Of a stretch of 64,000 nucleotides of DNA, positions 38,049-46,781 are shown one piece after another. Source of the DNA: Usitatibacter palustris. Lineage in GTDB: Bacteria > Pseudomonadota > Gammaproteobacteria > Burkholderiales > Usitatibacteraceae. Under the pieces are notes generated by a model, which saw nothing but the letters and a program-made list of their open reading frames with translations, did no database searches and had not been told where the DNA came from. The stretch is taken from assembly GCF_013003985.1 (NCBI RefSeq), contig NZ_CP053073.1, positions 3,782,001 to 3,846,000 of the forward strand, in the 5' to 3' direction. The position numbers and the translations under genes are program-made. The stretch's first letter is position 1; every line of letters starts with the position of its first letter.

Positions 38049-39167
38049 GTGCTGCGCCTGATCGCGTTTCTCGCGTGCGCCTGCGCTTTCTCCGCGCTGG
38101 CCCAGGTTCGCCCGCCGCCGCTCGCAGTGCGCGCCTTCGCGCTGGTCGATATCCAGAGTGGCGCCACGCTCGCGAGCCAGGCGGAGGACGACCACTTCGA
38201 GCCCGCGTCGCTGGCGAAACTGATGACGGCCTACGTGGTGTTCGATGCGTTGCGCGCCGGCAAGCTGCAAACTGCGCAGCCGGTGATCGTCGCGTCCGCC
38301 GCACCGACGGCCCCCGGCGCGCGCATGTATCTCGAGGCCGGCATGACCGTCCCCGTGGAGGACCTGTTGCGCGGGCTCATCGTCGCTTCCGCCAACGATG
38401 CGGCGGTGGCACTCGCCGTGGCCACGAGCGGCAACGAGGAATCGTTCGTCGAAGCCATGAACACGCAGGCGCGCAGGCTGGGCCTCGCGAACACGAAGTT
38501 CGTGAATGCCACGGGGCTGCCCTCGCGCGAGCACCACATCACGGCGCGCGACGCGGCCGCGCTCGCCTTCGCGTTGCTGCGCGACTTCCCCGAGCGCCAG
38601 CCGCTCTTCGCACAGAAGGAGTTCACGTGGGGCGGTTTCCCGCACGCGAGCCGCAACCGCCTGCTCGCCATCGACCCCGCGGTCGACGGGCTGATGTCGG
38701 GTTTCACCGAGGGCGCGGGTTACTCGCTGGCGGCGAGCGCCACGCGGGGCGATCGGAAGCTCGTGGGCGTCGTGCTCGGGGCGCAGACCGATGCGCTGCG
38801 CACCGCCGAGACGCTGAAGCTCCTCAATTTCGGTTTCCTCTCCTTCGAGACGCGCCGCCTGTATCGCAAGGGCGCGGTGGTCGGCACGCCGGAGATCTTC
38901 AAGGGCACGCGCGCCGTGCTCCCGGTGGGCTTCGATCGCGACGCCTGGCTCACGCTGCCCAAGGGAAAGTTCGACGGGCTTCAGGCCGTGCTGCAGACGC
39001 AGCAGCCCTACGTCGCTCCCTTTGCCCGAGGGCAGAAAGCGGGGATAATGAAGCTCACCCGCGACAACGCGCCGCTCGCAGAATTTCCCGTCGTCGCGCT
39101 CGAGGAAGTTCCGGTTGCCGGGTTCCTCACTCGCGGGTGGGACACCCTCCGCCTCCTCTTCCGGTGA
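38049..39167 (+). CDS. D-alanyl-D-alanine carboxypeptidase (PBP5/6 type) with altered KTG motif
   Basis: A 372-residue periplasmic DD-carboxypeptidase homologue that trims pentapeptides. The start is GTG 38049, giving signal peptide MLRLIAFLACACAFSALAQ. The catalytic S54 and K57 lie in SLAKLM, and the second motif is SAN in VASANDAAVALA. The third motif, normally KTG in a VDGLKTGHT-like context, reads M216-S217-G218 in VDGLMSGFTEGAGY. A C-terminal PBP5 domain follows (about residues 285-355), and the end could be amphipathic. The change may weaken or abolish catalysis; two single-base differences (AAG to ATG, ACG to TCG) would explain it. Confidence 0.9.
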   Translation: MLRLIAFLACACAFSALAQVRPPPLAVRAFALVDIQSGATLASQAEDDHFEPASLAKLMTAYVVFDALRAGKLQTAQPVIVASAAPTAPGARMYLEAGMTVPVEDLLRGLIVASANDAAVALAVATSGNEESFVEAMNTQARRLGLANTKFVNATGLPSREHHITARDAAALAFALLRDFPERQPLFAQKEFTWGGFPHASRNRLLAIDPAVDGLMSGFTEGAGYSLAASATRGDRKLVGVVLGAQTDALRTAETLKLLNFGFLSFETRRLYRKGAVVGTPEIFKGTRAVLPVGFDRDAWLTLPKGKFDGLQAVLQTQQPYVAPFARGQKAGIMKLTRDNAPLAEFPVVALEEVPVAGFLTRGWDTLRLLFR

Positions 39168-39172
39168 CGACC

Positions 39173-40045
39173 ATGACCTCACCCATCGCGCATTTCAACG
39201 GCGCGTTTGTTCCCCTCGACGAGATCCGCATCTCCCCGCTCGACCGTGGCTTCATCTTCGGCGACGGCGTGTACGAAGTCGTTCCCGTCTACAACGGCGA
39301 ACCCCTGCACGGACGCGAGCACTTCGAGCGCCTGCAGCGCTCGTGCGACGAGATCCGCCTGAAGAACCCGCACACGGTCGACGAGTGGATGGCGCTCACG
39401 AGGAAGCTGCTCGAGTCGCATCCGGGCAACCAGTCGGTGTACGTCCACGTCACGCGCGGCGTGCCGAGCAAGCGCGACCACGTGATCCCGACGGGCCTGA
39501 AGCCCACCGTCTTCATGATGTGCTATCCGCTCGCCTCGCCCTCGAAGGAACAGATCGAGAACGGCGTGGCGTGCACGACGGCCGAGGATTTCCGCTGGAC
39601 CAAATGCCACATCAAGTCGATCTCGCTGCTGGGCAACGTGCTCGCGCGGCAATCGTCGGTCGATGCCGGTGCGGTGGAGACCATCATGTTCCGCAACGGG
39701 TTCCTCACCGAGGCTTCGGCCTCGAATGCCTTCGTGGTGAAGGGCGGCACGGTGCTCGCCGCACCGCAGGACAACATGATCCTGCTGGGCATCACCTACC
39801 AGCTCCTCGAGAAGCTCGCGAAGGACGGCACGCTCAAGCTCGAAGTGCGCCCGGTGAGCGAAGCCGAGGTGCGCGGCGCCGACGAGATCTGGCTCTCGTC
39901 GTCGACGAAGGAAGTCCTCGCGGTCACGTCGCTCGACGGCAAGCCCGTGGGCACCGGCAAGCCCGGTCCCGTGTTCAAGCGCATGCACGCGCTCTACCAG
40001 GAGTACAAGGGCCGTCTGGGACGCAAGGATGCAGTCGCCGCCTGA
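39173..40045 (+). CDS. D-amino-acid transaminase (fold-type IV)
   Basis: A 290-residue PLP class IV aminotransferase. It opens AHFNGAFVPLDEIRISPLDRGFIFGDGVYEVVPVYNG, where DRGFIFGDGVYE is the family's first block. The PLP lysine lies in KCHIKSISLLGNVLARQ, with VETIMFRNGFLTEASASNAFVV, and LSSSTKEVLAVTSLDGK late. It fits D-alanine aminotransferase better than branched-chain enzymes, and its place behind a DD-carboxypeptidase suggests D-Ala/D-Glu supply or recovery. ATG 39173 is five bases after the previous stop. Confidence 0.88.
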   Translation: MTSPIAHFNGAFVPLDEIRISPLDRGFIFGDGVYEVVPVYNGEPLHGREHFERLQRSCDEIRLKNPHTVDEWMALTRKLLESHPGNQSVYVHVTRGVPSKRDHVIPTGLKPTVFMMCYPLASPSKEQIENGVACTTAEDFRWTKCHIKSISLLGNVLARQSSVDAGAVETIMFRNGFLTEASASNAFVVKGGTVLAAPQDNMILLGITYQLLEKLAKDGTLKLEVRPVSEAEVRGADEIWLSSSTKEVLAVTSLDGKPVGTGKPGPVFKRMHALYQEYKGRLGRKDAVAA

Positions 40046-40307
40046 TCCGTCCCAGTCGCCGCTCCAGTTCCCGACCGTCTTCCCCATCAAGGTGATGGGG
40101 CGGCGCGAGGACGGCTTCGCACAGGTGGTCTCGGAGATCACGCTCAAGCACGCGCCCGACTTCCACCCGGAGACGATCGAGATGCGCTCGTCCAAGAACG
40201 GGCGCTACATCTCGTTCACGGTGACGATCAACGCGAAGTCGCGCGAGCAACTCGACGCCCTCTACTCGGAGCTTTCGAAGCATCCGATGGTGTTGATGGT
40301 CCTGTGA
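40029..40307 (+). CDS. DUF493 (YbeD-like) protein
   Basis: A 92-residue protein with an ACT-like DUF493 fold: LQFPTVFPIKVMGRREDGFAQVV, IEMRSSKNGRYISFTVTINA and the ending [15 protein letters not shown]. In many proteobacteria it sits between a PBP5-type gene and lipB, as here. It overlaps the transaminase gene by 17 bases and lipB by GTGA. Function is unknown; a regulatory role in lipoate metabolism has been suggested only from context. Confidence 0.9.
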   Translation: MQSPPDPSQSPLQFPTVFPIKVMGRREDGFAQVVSEITLKHAPDFHPETIEMRSSKNGRYISFTVTINAKSREQLDALYSELSKHPMVLMVL

Positions 40308-40909
40308 GGGTTCGCCACCTCGGGTTCGTGGCCTACGAGCCGACACTGCGCGCGATGCGCGACTTCACTGCCGCGCGCATCGCCGATACGCCTGACCAGA
40401 TCTGGGTCCTCGAGCATCCGCCCGTCTACACGCTCGGTCTCGCGGGCCGCGCGCAGCACGTGCTCTCGCCCGGAGTGATTCCCGTCGTGAAGACCGATCG
40501 CGGCGGGCAGGTCACGTACCACGGCCCCGGGCAGGCAGTCGCCTATGTGTTGCTGGACCTGCGGCGCCTCGGCGTCGGCGTGAAGGAACTCGTGCGCCGG
40601 CTCGAGCAGGCGGCACTCGATGTGCTTGCGGAATCCGGCGTGAAAGGCACGCGGCGCGAAGGCATGCCGGGCGTCTACGTCAACGGCGCGAAGATCGCCG
40701 CGGTGGGCCTGCGCATCGCGCGCGGTTGCAGCTATCACGGCCTCGCGCTCAACGTCGATGTCGACCTCGAACCGTTCACGCACATCGACCCCTGCGGGTA
40801 TCCCGGCCTCGCCTGCACACGCCTGGCCGACCAGGGTGTCCGTGATAGCATTTCCGCAGTGCAACAGAAGCTGGCCGACGCCCTTTCCCGATGCCTGACA
40901 CCGACCTGA
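40304..40909 (+). CDS. lipB: Octanoyl-[acyl-carrier-protein] protein N-octanoyltransferase LipB
   Basis: Moves octanoyl groups from ACP to lipoyl domains, the first step of lipoate synthesis. 201 residues. Catalytic K130 lies in [13 protein letters not shown] and catalytic C164 in [26 protein letters not shown] and [19 protein letters not shown] form the binding site. The start is GTG overlapping the DUF493 stop (GTGA). The last 19 bases overlap lipA. Confidence 0.96.
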   Translation: MRVRHLGFVAYEPTLRAMRDFTAARIADTPDQIWVLEHPPVYTLGLAGRAQHVLSPGVIPVVKTDRGGQVTYHGPGQAVAYVLLDLRRLGVGVKELVRRLEQAALDVLAESGVKGTRREGMPGVYVNGAKIAAVGLRIARGCSYHGLALNVDVDLEPFTHIDPCGYPGLACTRLADQGVRDSISAVQQKLADALSRCLTPT

Positions 40910-41835
40910 AGCTCAAGCAGAAGCGCGAGCTCAAGACCGACCGCATTCCGATCAAGATCGTGCCTTCGGAGCCCATCCGGAAGCCCGAGTGGATCCGCGC
41001 GCGCGCCGGCGGCAGCGGCCGCTTCTTCGAGATCAAGCAGATCCTGCGCGAGGCGAAGCTGCATTCGGTGTGCGAGGAAGCCTCGTGCCCGAACATCGGC
41101 GAGTGCTTCGGCCATGGCACGGCGACCTTCATGATCATGGGCGACCTCTGCACGCGCCGTTGCCCGTTCTGCGACGTCGCGCACGGACGCCCGAAGCCGC
41201 TCGATACGGACGAGCCGCGCCACCTGGGCGAGACCATCGCGAAGCTGCGCCTCAAGTACGTCGTGATCACGAGCGTGGACCGCGACGACCTGCGCGATGG
41301 CGGCGCGGGTCACTTCGTCGAGTGCATCCGCACGGTTCGCGAGCTTTCTCCCGCGACGAAGATCGAGATCCTCACGCCGGATTTCCGCGGGCGGCTCGAT
41401 CGCGCCCTCGAGATCCTGAATGCCGCGCCACCCGACGTGATGAACCACAACCTCGAGACGGTGCCGCGGCTCTATCGCCAGGCGCGTCCCGGCTCGGACT
41501 ACGCGCACTCGCTGAAGCTCCTGAAGGACTTCAAGGCCGCGCATCCGGACGTGCCCACCAAGTCGGGCCTGATGGTGGGGCTGGGCGAGACGAACGAAGA
41601 GATCCTCGACGTGATGCGCGACCTTCGCGCGCACGACGTCGACATGCTGACGGTCGGCCAGTACCTGCAGCCGTCGCGCCACCATCTGCCGGTGACGCGC
41701 TATGTGCATCCCGACGAGTTCGCGATGTTCGGGCGCGAGGCGCAGGCGCTCGGTTTCGCCAATGCCGCATGCGGTCCGATGGTCCGCTCGAGCTACCACG
41801 CCGACCTCCAGGCGCAGGAGGCCGGGGCGGCATAG
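40891..41835 (+). CDS. lipA: Lipoyl synthase LipA
   Basis: A 314-residue radical-SAM enzyme that inserts two sulfurs into the octanoyl chain. The auxiliary cluster CX4CX5C is [12 protein letters not shown] and the radical-SAM CX3CX2C is [18 protein letters not shown] is near the N-terminus. [40 protein letters not shown] and the C-terminal RSSYHAD serine motif are all present. It overlaps lipB by 19 bases. Confidence 0.97.
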   Translation: MPDTDLKLKQKRELKTDRIPIKIVPSEPIRKPEWIRARAGGSGRFFEIKQILREAKLHSVCEEASCPNIGECFGHGTATFMIMGDLCTRRCPFCDVAHGRPKPLDTDEPRHLGETIAKLRLKYVVITSVDRDDLRDGGAGHFVECIRTVRELSPATKIEILTPDFRGRLDRALEILNAAPPDVMNHNLETVPRLYRQARPGSDYAHSLKLLKDFKAAHPDVPTKSGLMVGLGETNEEILDVMRDLRAHDVDMLTVGQYLQPSRHHLPVTRYVHPDEFAMFGREAQALGFANAACGPMVRSSYHADLQAQEAGAA

Positions 41836-41881
41836 CCCACGGGCCGCGCATCCACGCGTCCCGCGAAGGAGTATCCAGGGC

Positions 41882-42304
41882 ATGGAACCGGTTTCCAGCA
41901 TTCGCCGCCTGGGATTTCGCAAGTGGTATGAGCGCCAGCTCATCGACTGCCACCTCGCGCTCGTGACCTGCTTCCTGTGCGGAATCGTGATCGCCGCATG
42001 CTTCGAGGGCGTGACCTTTCGCGACTTCGGACCGCGCAGCGCGACGATGATGGCCCTCGTGGTCGGAGCGACAACTCTCGGTTGGTACTCGTGGCGGCGC
42101 TACATCACCGTGCTCGAGCGCGCCGAGCGCTACGGCGAGCGCTCCACGTGCGAAGGCTGCAAGGCCTACGGCCGCTTCGAGGTGCTCAACGCCGGGGTCG
42201 ACTCGGTCCCGGGCCCGACGGCCGAAGCGGTCGCGCCACTGGAAGTGGCGTGGATGCGCGTAAAGTGCCGGCAGTGTGGAGCCCTGTGGCGGATGCCCGA
42301 ATGA
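41882..42304 (+). CDS. Small membrane protein with C-terminal zinc ribbon
   Basis: A 140-residue protein I cannot name. Two membrane helices (LALVTCFLCGIVIAACFEGV and SATMMALVVGATTLGWYSW) lie in the first half. The C-terminal cytoplasmic half has two CxxC knuckles, STCEGCKAYG and VKCRQCGALWRM, separated by about 45 residues, so one zinc could be bound. ATG 41882 follows a GGAGTATCCAGGGC leader (GGAG, 10 bases upstream). The stop overlaps the next gene as ATGA. A structural or sensing role is possible. Confidence 0.65.
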   Translation: MEPVSSIRRLGFRKWYERQLIDCHLALVTCFLCGIVIAACFEGVTFRDFGPRSATMMALVVGATTLGWYSWRRYITVLERAERYGERSTCEGCKAYGRFEVLNAGVDSVPGPTAEAVAPLEVAWMRVKCRQCGALWRMPE

Positions 42305-42768
42305 AAATCCATTCCTTCCTCGTCGTTGCAGTCGCGTTGGCCCTGCCCGCCCACGGCCAGGCGTTTCGCTGCACGTCGCCCGACGGCAAGATCACCTACC
42401 AGCAGACGCCGTGCCCGAAGGCGAGCGACGAAAAGCAGGTCGATACGACGCCCGCATCGAGCAGCGATGCGGAAGCCGCCGCCGCGGCTCGCGAGAAGTT
42501 GCTGCGCGACGGCGCTGAAGCCGGCAAGCGGCTCGAGGCGCGTGCCGCCGCGGATGAAGCCGATCGGCAACGACGCGCGGACCAACGCGCGCGCGACGAA
42601 GCCCGCGAGCGCGAAGCGCAAGCGCAGGAAGCAGCACGCGACAACCCGGGCAACATCTACGCGTGGCCCGGTTACACGCCACCGAACTATCCGCGCCCGC
42701 CCTTCCCGCCGCAGCCTCGCCCCATTCCGCCGCGGCCCGGCCCGCAGCCCACGCCGCAAACACGCTGA
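42301..42768 (+). CDS. DUF4124-containing exported protein with Pro-rich tail
   Basis: A 155-residue exported protein. A signal peptide (MKIHSFLVVAVALALPAHG) is followed by a DUF4124 head (FRCTSPDGKITYQQTPCPK). A charged Ala/Arg/Glu helix spans about residues 55-115, and a tail is rich in proline (YPRPPFPPQPRPIPPRPGP). It is translationally coupled (ATGA) to the zinc-ribbon membrane protein. Role unknown; the tail could reach through or bind the wall. Confidence 0.7.
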   Translation: MKIHSFLVVAVALALPAHGQAFRCTSPDGKITYQQTPCPKASDEKQVDTTPASSSDAEAAAAAREKLLRDGAEAGKRLEARAAADEADRQRRADQRARDEAREREAQAQEAARDNPGNIYAWPGYTPPNYPRPPFPPQPRPIPPRPGPQPTPQTR

Positions 42769-42812
42769 ACGGCGTAAAGTAGTTCGCGCAAGTGCCTCAG
42801 GGAGACGTCGCC

Positions 42813-43214
42813 ATGAAGACCTCCGGATGGAGAGTGGTTGCAACCGCTGCGGGGCTGCTCGCGTGCGCGCAGGCAGGCGCCGAAGTCTACAAATGCCGCG
42901 CCAACGACGGCTCGCTCACCTACCAGCAATCGCCCTGCGGCTTCACCGACGAGGCCCTGCGCTCGAACATCCCTTCGGATTTTCCGCCGCCCAATGTCGA
43001 AGAGCGCAACCGCATCCTCGAGCGCGAGCAGCAGCTCTTCCAACGGCTTGAAGCGCAACGCGACCGGTTGAGCGCCGAATCCATCGCGCGCATCTCGCGG
43101 CCCGATCCGGTCATCGTCGCGCCCGAGCCGCCTTCGTACAGCGTCGCGTGGGCCGGCTACGGCTATCCGCGGATGCGGCGGCCGAACTCTCCCTACTTCG
43201 GCTACCGCCGCTAG
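42813..43214 (+). CDS. DUF4124-containing exported protein
   Basis: A 133-residue exported protein. It has a signal peptide (about residues 1-23, ending AQAGA) and DUF4124 head VYKCRANDGSLTYQQSPCGF, close in sequence to its upstream neighbour and probably a paralogue. A charged helix (ERNRILEREQQLFQRLEAQRD) and a short Tyr/Pro/Arg tail (YGYPRMRRPNSPYFGYRR) follow. ATG 42813 is preceded by AGGGAG at eight bases; a GTG at 42792 lacks a ribosome site. The stop overlaps the convergent malate synthase gene by four bases. Confidence 0.7.
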   Translation: MKTSGWRVVATAAGLLACAQAGAEVYKCRANDGSLTYQQSPCGFTDEALRSNIPSDFPPPNVEERNRILEREQQLFQRLEAQRDRLSAESIARISRPDPVIVAPEPPSYSVAWAGYGYPRMRRPNSPYFGYRR

Positions 43215-44806
43215 TCGATCGCCTGGTAGGCCGGCAGCGTGAGGAACTCGACGTAATCGTCGGATGCGCTGATGTCCTCGAAGAGCTTCGCGCCCTCCTC
43301 GTACTTCCCGGCGGCGTAGGCCTCGGCGCCGACGATTCCCGGCGTCTTCTTCAGCTCGTCGACGAGGATTTCGTGGAAGAGCGCGCGCGTCACGCGCCGG
43401 CCGTCGTCGAGAACGCCCTTCGGTGAGCGCATCCACTGCCACACCTGCGAGCGCGAGATCTCGGCGGTGGCGGCGTCTTCCATCAGGTTGAAGATCGGCA
43501 CGCAGCCGTTGCCCGCGAGCCACGAGCCGATGTACTGGATGCCGACCTGGACGTTGTTGCGCAGTCCCGCTTCGGTGATCGGTGCCTCGGGACGGAAATC
43601 GAGCAATTCCTTCGCGGTCACGGTCACGTCAGGGCGCTGCTTGGAATACTGGTTCGGCCCCGGCATGTGCCTGTCGAAGATCTCCTTCGCGATGGGGACC
43701 AGCCCCGGGTGCGCGACCCAGGTGCCGTCGCAGCCGTCGGTCGCTTCGCGCTCCTTGTCGGCGCGCACCTTCGCCATCGCTGCCTCGTTCGCCGCGGCGT
43801 CGTTCTTGATCGGGATCTGTGCGGCCATCCCGCCCATCGCCGGCGCGTTGCGGCGGTGGCAGGTCTTCACGAGCAGCAGCGCATAGGCGCGCATGAAGGG
43901 CGAGGTCATCGTCACCTGCGCGCGGTCGGCGAGGCAGAACTCGGGATGCGAGCGGAACTTCTTGATGCAGGAAAAGATGTAGTCCCAGCGGCCGATGTTG
44001 AGCCCCGCGGAGTGCTCGCGCAGCTCCCAGAGGATCTCGTCCATCTCGAAGGCCGCGGGAATCGTCTCGATGAGGACGGTCGCGCGAATGCTGCCGTGCG
44101 GGATGTCGAGCTCCTTCTGGGCGAGCGTGAAGATGTCGTTCCACAGGCGCGCCTCGAGGTGCGATTCGATCTTCGGCAGGTAGTAGTACGGGCCTGAACC
44201 GCGCGCGAGGAGCTCCTTCGCGTTGTGGAAGAAGAGCAGCGCGAAATCGAAGATCCCTCCGGAGACGGCTTCGCCATCGACGGTGACGTGCTTCTCGTCG
44301 AGGTGCCAGCCCCGGGGCCGCGGCAGCAGCACCGCCGTGCGCTCGTTCAGGCGATAGGACTTGTCGCCCTGCTGGAACGTGATCGTCCGGCGCACGGCAT
44401 CGAGGATGTTGGCCTGGCCCTCGATCATGTTCGCCCACGTCGGGCAGTTGGCGTCCTCGAAATCGGCCATGAACGTGGAGGCGCCGCAGTTCAACGCGTT
44501 GATCACCATCTTGCGATCGGTGGGGCCTGTGATCTCGACGCGCCGGTCGAGGAGGTCCTTCGGCTGGGCGGCAATCCGCCACTCGGAGTTGCGAACGTCC
44601 TTCGTGGCGTCGAGGAAATCCGGGGTCACTCCGGCGTCAAACTCGGACTGTCGAGCCCGCCTGCGTTCAAGGAGCTCTTTGCGGCGCGGAGCGAAGGCAC
44701 GATGGAGTTTCGCCACAAAGGCGAGCGCTTCGGATGTCAGGATGCGGGAAGCCTCCGCGTGTGGCGCGGCGGTGATACGCATACCATGGGGCAGCGGGGA
44801 ATTCAT
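43211..44806 (-). CDS. aceB: Malate synthase A
   Basis: Condenses glyoxylate with acetyl-CoA to malate in the glyoxylate shunt. 531 residues, the length of the A form. TGPTDRKMVINALNCGASTFMADFEDANCP carries the substrate-binding region. The signature REHSAGLNIGRWDYIFSCIKK, GMAAQIPIKND, DGTWVAHPGLVPIAKEIFD and NVQVGIQYIGSWLAGNGCVPI are all recognisable. No isocitrate lyase gene is in the window. It lies head to head with the FAH-family gene across 62 bases. Confidence 0.95.
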   Translation of the reverse strand: MNSPLPHGMRITAAPHAEASRILTSEALAFVAKLHRAFAPRRKELLERRRARQSEFDAGVTPDFLDATKDVRNSEWRIAAQPKDLLDRRVEITGPTDRKMVINALNCGASTFMADFEDANCPTWANMIEGQANILDAVRRTITFQQGDKSYRLNERTAVLLPRPRGWHLDEKHVTVDGEAVSGGIFDFALLFFHNAKELLARGSGPYYYLPKIESHLEARLWNDIFTLAQKELDIPHGSIRATVLIETIPAAFEMDEILWELREHSAGLNIGRWDYIFSCIKKFRSHPEFCLADRAQVTMTSPFMRAYALLLVKTCHRRNAPAMGGMAAQIPIKNDAAANEAAMAKVRADKEREATDGCDGTWVAHPGLVPIAKEIFDRHMPGPNQYSKQRPDVTVTAKELLDFRPEAPITEAGLRNNVQVGIQYIGSWLAGNGCVPIFNLMEDAATAEISRSQVWQWMRSPKGVLDDGRRVTRALFHEILVDELKKTPGIVGAEAYAAGKYEEGAKLFEDISASDDYVEFLTLPAYQAID

Positions 44807-44868
44807 TGCTTGTTCTCCACGCCCACGACGGGGCGCCTGAAAAAGAATACCGCGAAGGAGGAGTTGTG

Positions 44869-45636
44869 ATGACGCATTGGGTGCGCTTCCGCAATGAGGC
44901 GGGCGTGGGCTTTGGCCGCCTCGAAGGCGACCGCATCGCCGTCTGCAAGGGAGACATGTTCGCGTCTCCCGCGGACACGGGTGATTCCGTACCCCTGGCG
45001 TCGGTGAAGCTGCTCACGCCGACGGTTCCCACGAAGATGCTCGCACTCTGGAACAACTTCCGCGCGCTCGCCGAGAAACTCAACCAGGCCATTCCGCCCG
45101 AGCCACTCTACCTGCTCAAGGCGCCCAACTCGTTCCTCGCCCCTGGCGAGGTGATCCGCAAGCCCGCGTCCTACGACGGCAAGGTTGTCTACGAAGGCGA
45201 GCTGGGGATCGTGATCGGCAAGCGCTGCAGCGCCGTGAGCGAAGCCGACGCGCCCGGATTCATCTTCGGCTACACGTGCATCAACGACGTCACGGCCGCC
45301 GAGATCATCCAGAAGGACCCGACGTTCGCGCAGTGGGTGCGCTCGAAGAGCTTCGACACCTTCGGCGTTTTCGGGCCGGCGGTGGTCACCGGTCTGGACC
45401 CCGCGAAGCTCTCCGTGAAGCTCGTGCTCAACGGCCAGGAACGCCAGAACTATCCGGTCTCCGACATGATCTTCGGACCGGCGGCAATCGTGAGCCGCAT
45501 CTCGCAGGACATGACGCTCGAACCCGGTGACGTGATCTGCTGCGGCACCTCGGTGGGCGTGGGCTCGATGAAGCCCGGTAGCGATGTCGCCGTCACCATC
45601 GACGGCATCGGCACGCTCGCCAACCGTTACGAATAG
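44869..45636 (+). CDS. Fumarylacetoacetate hydrolase (FAH) family protein
   Basis: A 255-residue FAH-superfamily enzyme. Metal-binding acidic residues lie in YEGELGIVIGKR and further on in FGYTCINDVTAAEI. SFDTFGVFGPAVVTG, ISRIS-like AAIVSRISQDMTLEPGDVICCGTSVGVG and the ending VTIDGIGTLANRYE are typical. These enzymes cleave or tautomerise 2-keto acids and oxaloacetate; the substrate is unknown. A strong AAGGAGGA site lies seven bases before ATG 44869. It leads a two-gene unit with the PanE-like gene 9 bases on. Confidence 0.85.
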   Translation: MTHWVRFRNEAGVGFGRLEGDRIAVCKGDMFASPADTGDSVPLASVKLLTPTVPTKMLALWNNFRALAEKLNQAIPPEPLYLLKAPNSFLAPGEVIRKPASYDGKVVYEGELGIVIGKRCSAVSEADAPGFIFGYTCINDVTAAEIIQKDPTFAQWVRSKSFDTFGVFGPAVVTGLDPAKLSVKLVLNGQERQNYPVSDMIFGPAAIVSRISQDMTLEPGDVICCGTSVGVGSMKPGSDVAVTIDGIGTLANRYE

Positions 45637-45645
45637 GAGTCGACC

Positions 45646-46659
45646 ATGCGCATCGGAATCGTAGGCGCGGGAGCGATCGGCGGCCTGCTCGCCGCCAAGC
45701 TGGCGCTCGCCGGCGAAGAAGTCACCGTGATCGATCGTGGCGCGCACCTCGCGGCCATTCGCGCCCACGGATTGAAGCTCACGATGGGCGACGGCACCGA
45801 GCTCGTCGCGAAGAACCTCAAGGCCGTCGACAGCCCCGCGGCCGCCGGCAAGCAGGACCTCGTGATCCTCGCGCTCAAGGCGCAGGTGATCGCGTCCGTG
45901 GCCCCGTCGCTCGAGGCGATGTTCGACAAGGACACGATGCTGATGACCGCGCAGAACGGTCTGTCGTGGTGGTACTTCCAGCGCCACGGCGGCCCGCACG
46001 ACGGCAAGTCGCTCGCGCGCCTCGATCCCGACGGCACGATCGCCAAGCACATCGATGCCAAGCGCATCATCGGTTGCGTGGTCTATCCGGCCGCGGAGCT
46101 CACGGGTCCGGGAGCGATTCACCATGTCGAAGGCGATCGCTTCGCCATCGGCGAGCTCGACGACGTTCCGACCGAGCGGGTCAAAGGCGTGGCCGAAGCG
46201 CTCAACCGCGCCGGATTCAAGGCGGTGATTCCCGAGAACATCCGCGCGGAGGTGTGGCTGAAACTCTGGGGCAACATGTCCTTCAACCCGATCAGCGCGC
46301 TCACGCACGCCACGCTCGTCGACATCTGCCAGTTCGGGCCCTCGCGCGAGCTCGCCGCGACGATGATGCGCGAAGCGCAGGAAGTGGCCGGGAAACTCGG
46401 CATCACCTTCCGCGTGCCGCTCGAAAAGCGCATCGCCGGCGCCGAGAAAGTCGGCAAGCACAAGACCTCGACGCTGCAGGACATCGAGGCCGGCCGCGAA
46501 GTGGAGACCGACGCGCTGCTCGGCGCCGTGATCGAGCTCGCGAAACTCACCGAAACGCCCGTCCCCGCCTGCGAAACGGTGCTCGCCCTGCTCGAGTTGC
46601 TCTCGAAGACGCTGCGCGACAACCGGGGTGCGGCCCGGGTCATCTCGCTCGCGGCCTAG
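45646..46659 (+). CDS. 2-dehydropantoate 2-reductase (PanE/ApbA) family protein
   Basis: A 337-residue NADP-dependent reductase-fold protein. MRIGIVGAGAIGGLLAAKLAL is the Rossmann start, followed by VILALKAQVI and MTAQNGLSWWYF. The catalytic lysine is in EVWLKLWGNMSFNPISALT, with a glutamate-bearing C-terminal helical domain (KTSTLQDIEAGREVETDALLGAVIELA). It may reduce ketopantoate, but its coupling to a FAH-family gene and not to panB/panC suggests another 2-keto acid. I do not assign panE for that reason. Confidence 0.82.
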   Translation: MRIGIVGAGAIGGLLAAKLALAGEEVTVIDRGAHLAAIRAHGLKLTMGDGTELVAKNLKAVDSPAAAGKQDLVILALKAQVIASVAPSLEAMFDKDTMLMTAQNGLSWWYFQRHGGPHDGKSLARLDPDGTIAKHIDAKRIIGCVVYPAAELTGPGAIHHVEGDRFAIGELDDVPTERVKGVAEALNRAGFKAVIPENIRAEVWLKLWGNMSFNPISALTHATLVDICQFGPSRELAATMMREAQEVAGKLGITFRVPLEKRIAGAEKVGKHKTSTLQDIEAGREVETDALLGAVIELAKLTETPVPACETVLALLELLSKTLRDNRGAARVISLAA

Positions 46660-46738
46660 CCTCGACTTTTCGGGCGCAAAAGGGTCCCTGGGACCAATGG
46701 CTTCCATGCCGTTGAGTCTATTGCATCACCAACGATTC

Positions 46739-46772
46739 GATAATCGCCACAGTTTGGCGAATATCTTATACT
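46739..46772 (+). promoter_or_regulatory. Palindromic operator and -10 element upstream of the LysR gene
   Basis: GATAATCGCCA (46739-46749) and TGGCGAATATC (46755-46765) form an inverted repeat with 10 of 11 pairs around CAGTT. It includes the T-N-A symmetry common to LysR sites. TATACT (46767-46772) follows directly, nine bases before the ATG. A regulator bound here would cover the -35 region, so autorepression is likely. Confidence 0.6.
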
Positions 46773-46781
46773 TTTGACCCC

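Noticed and set aside
46683..46695. GGTCC-CTG-GGACC inverted repeat after the PanE-like gene as a terminator
   Set aside because: The stem is only five pairs and no T run follows.
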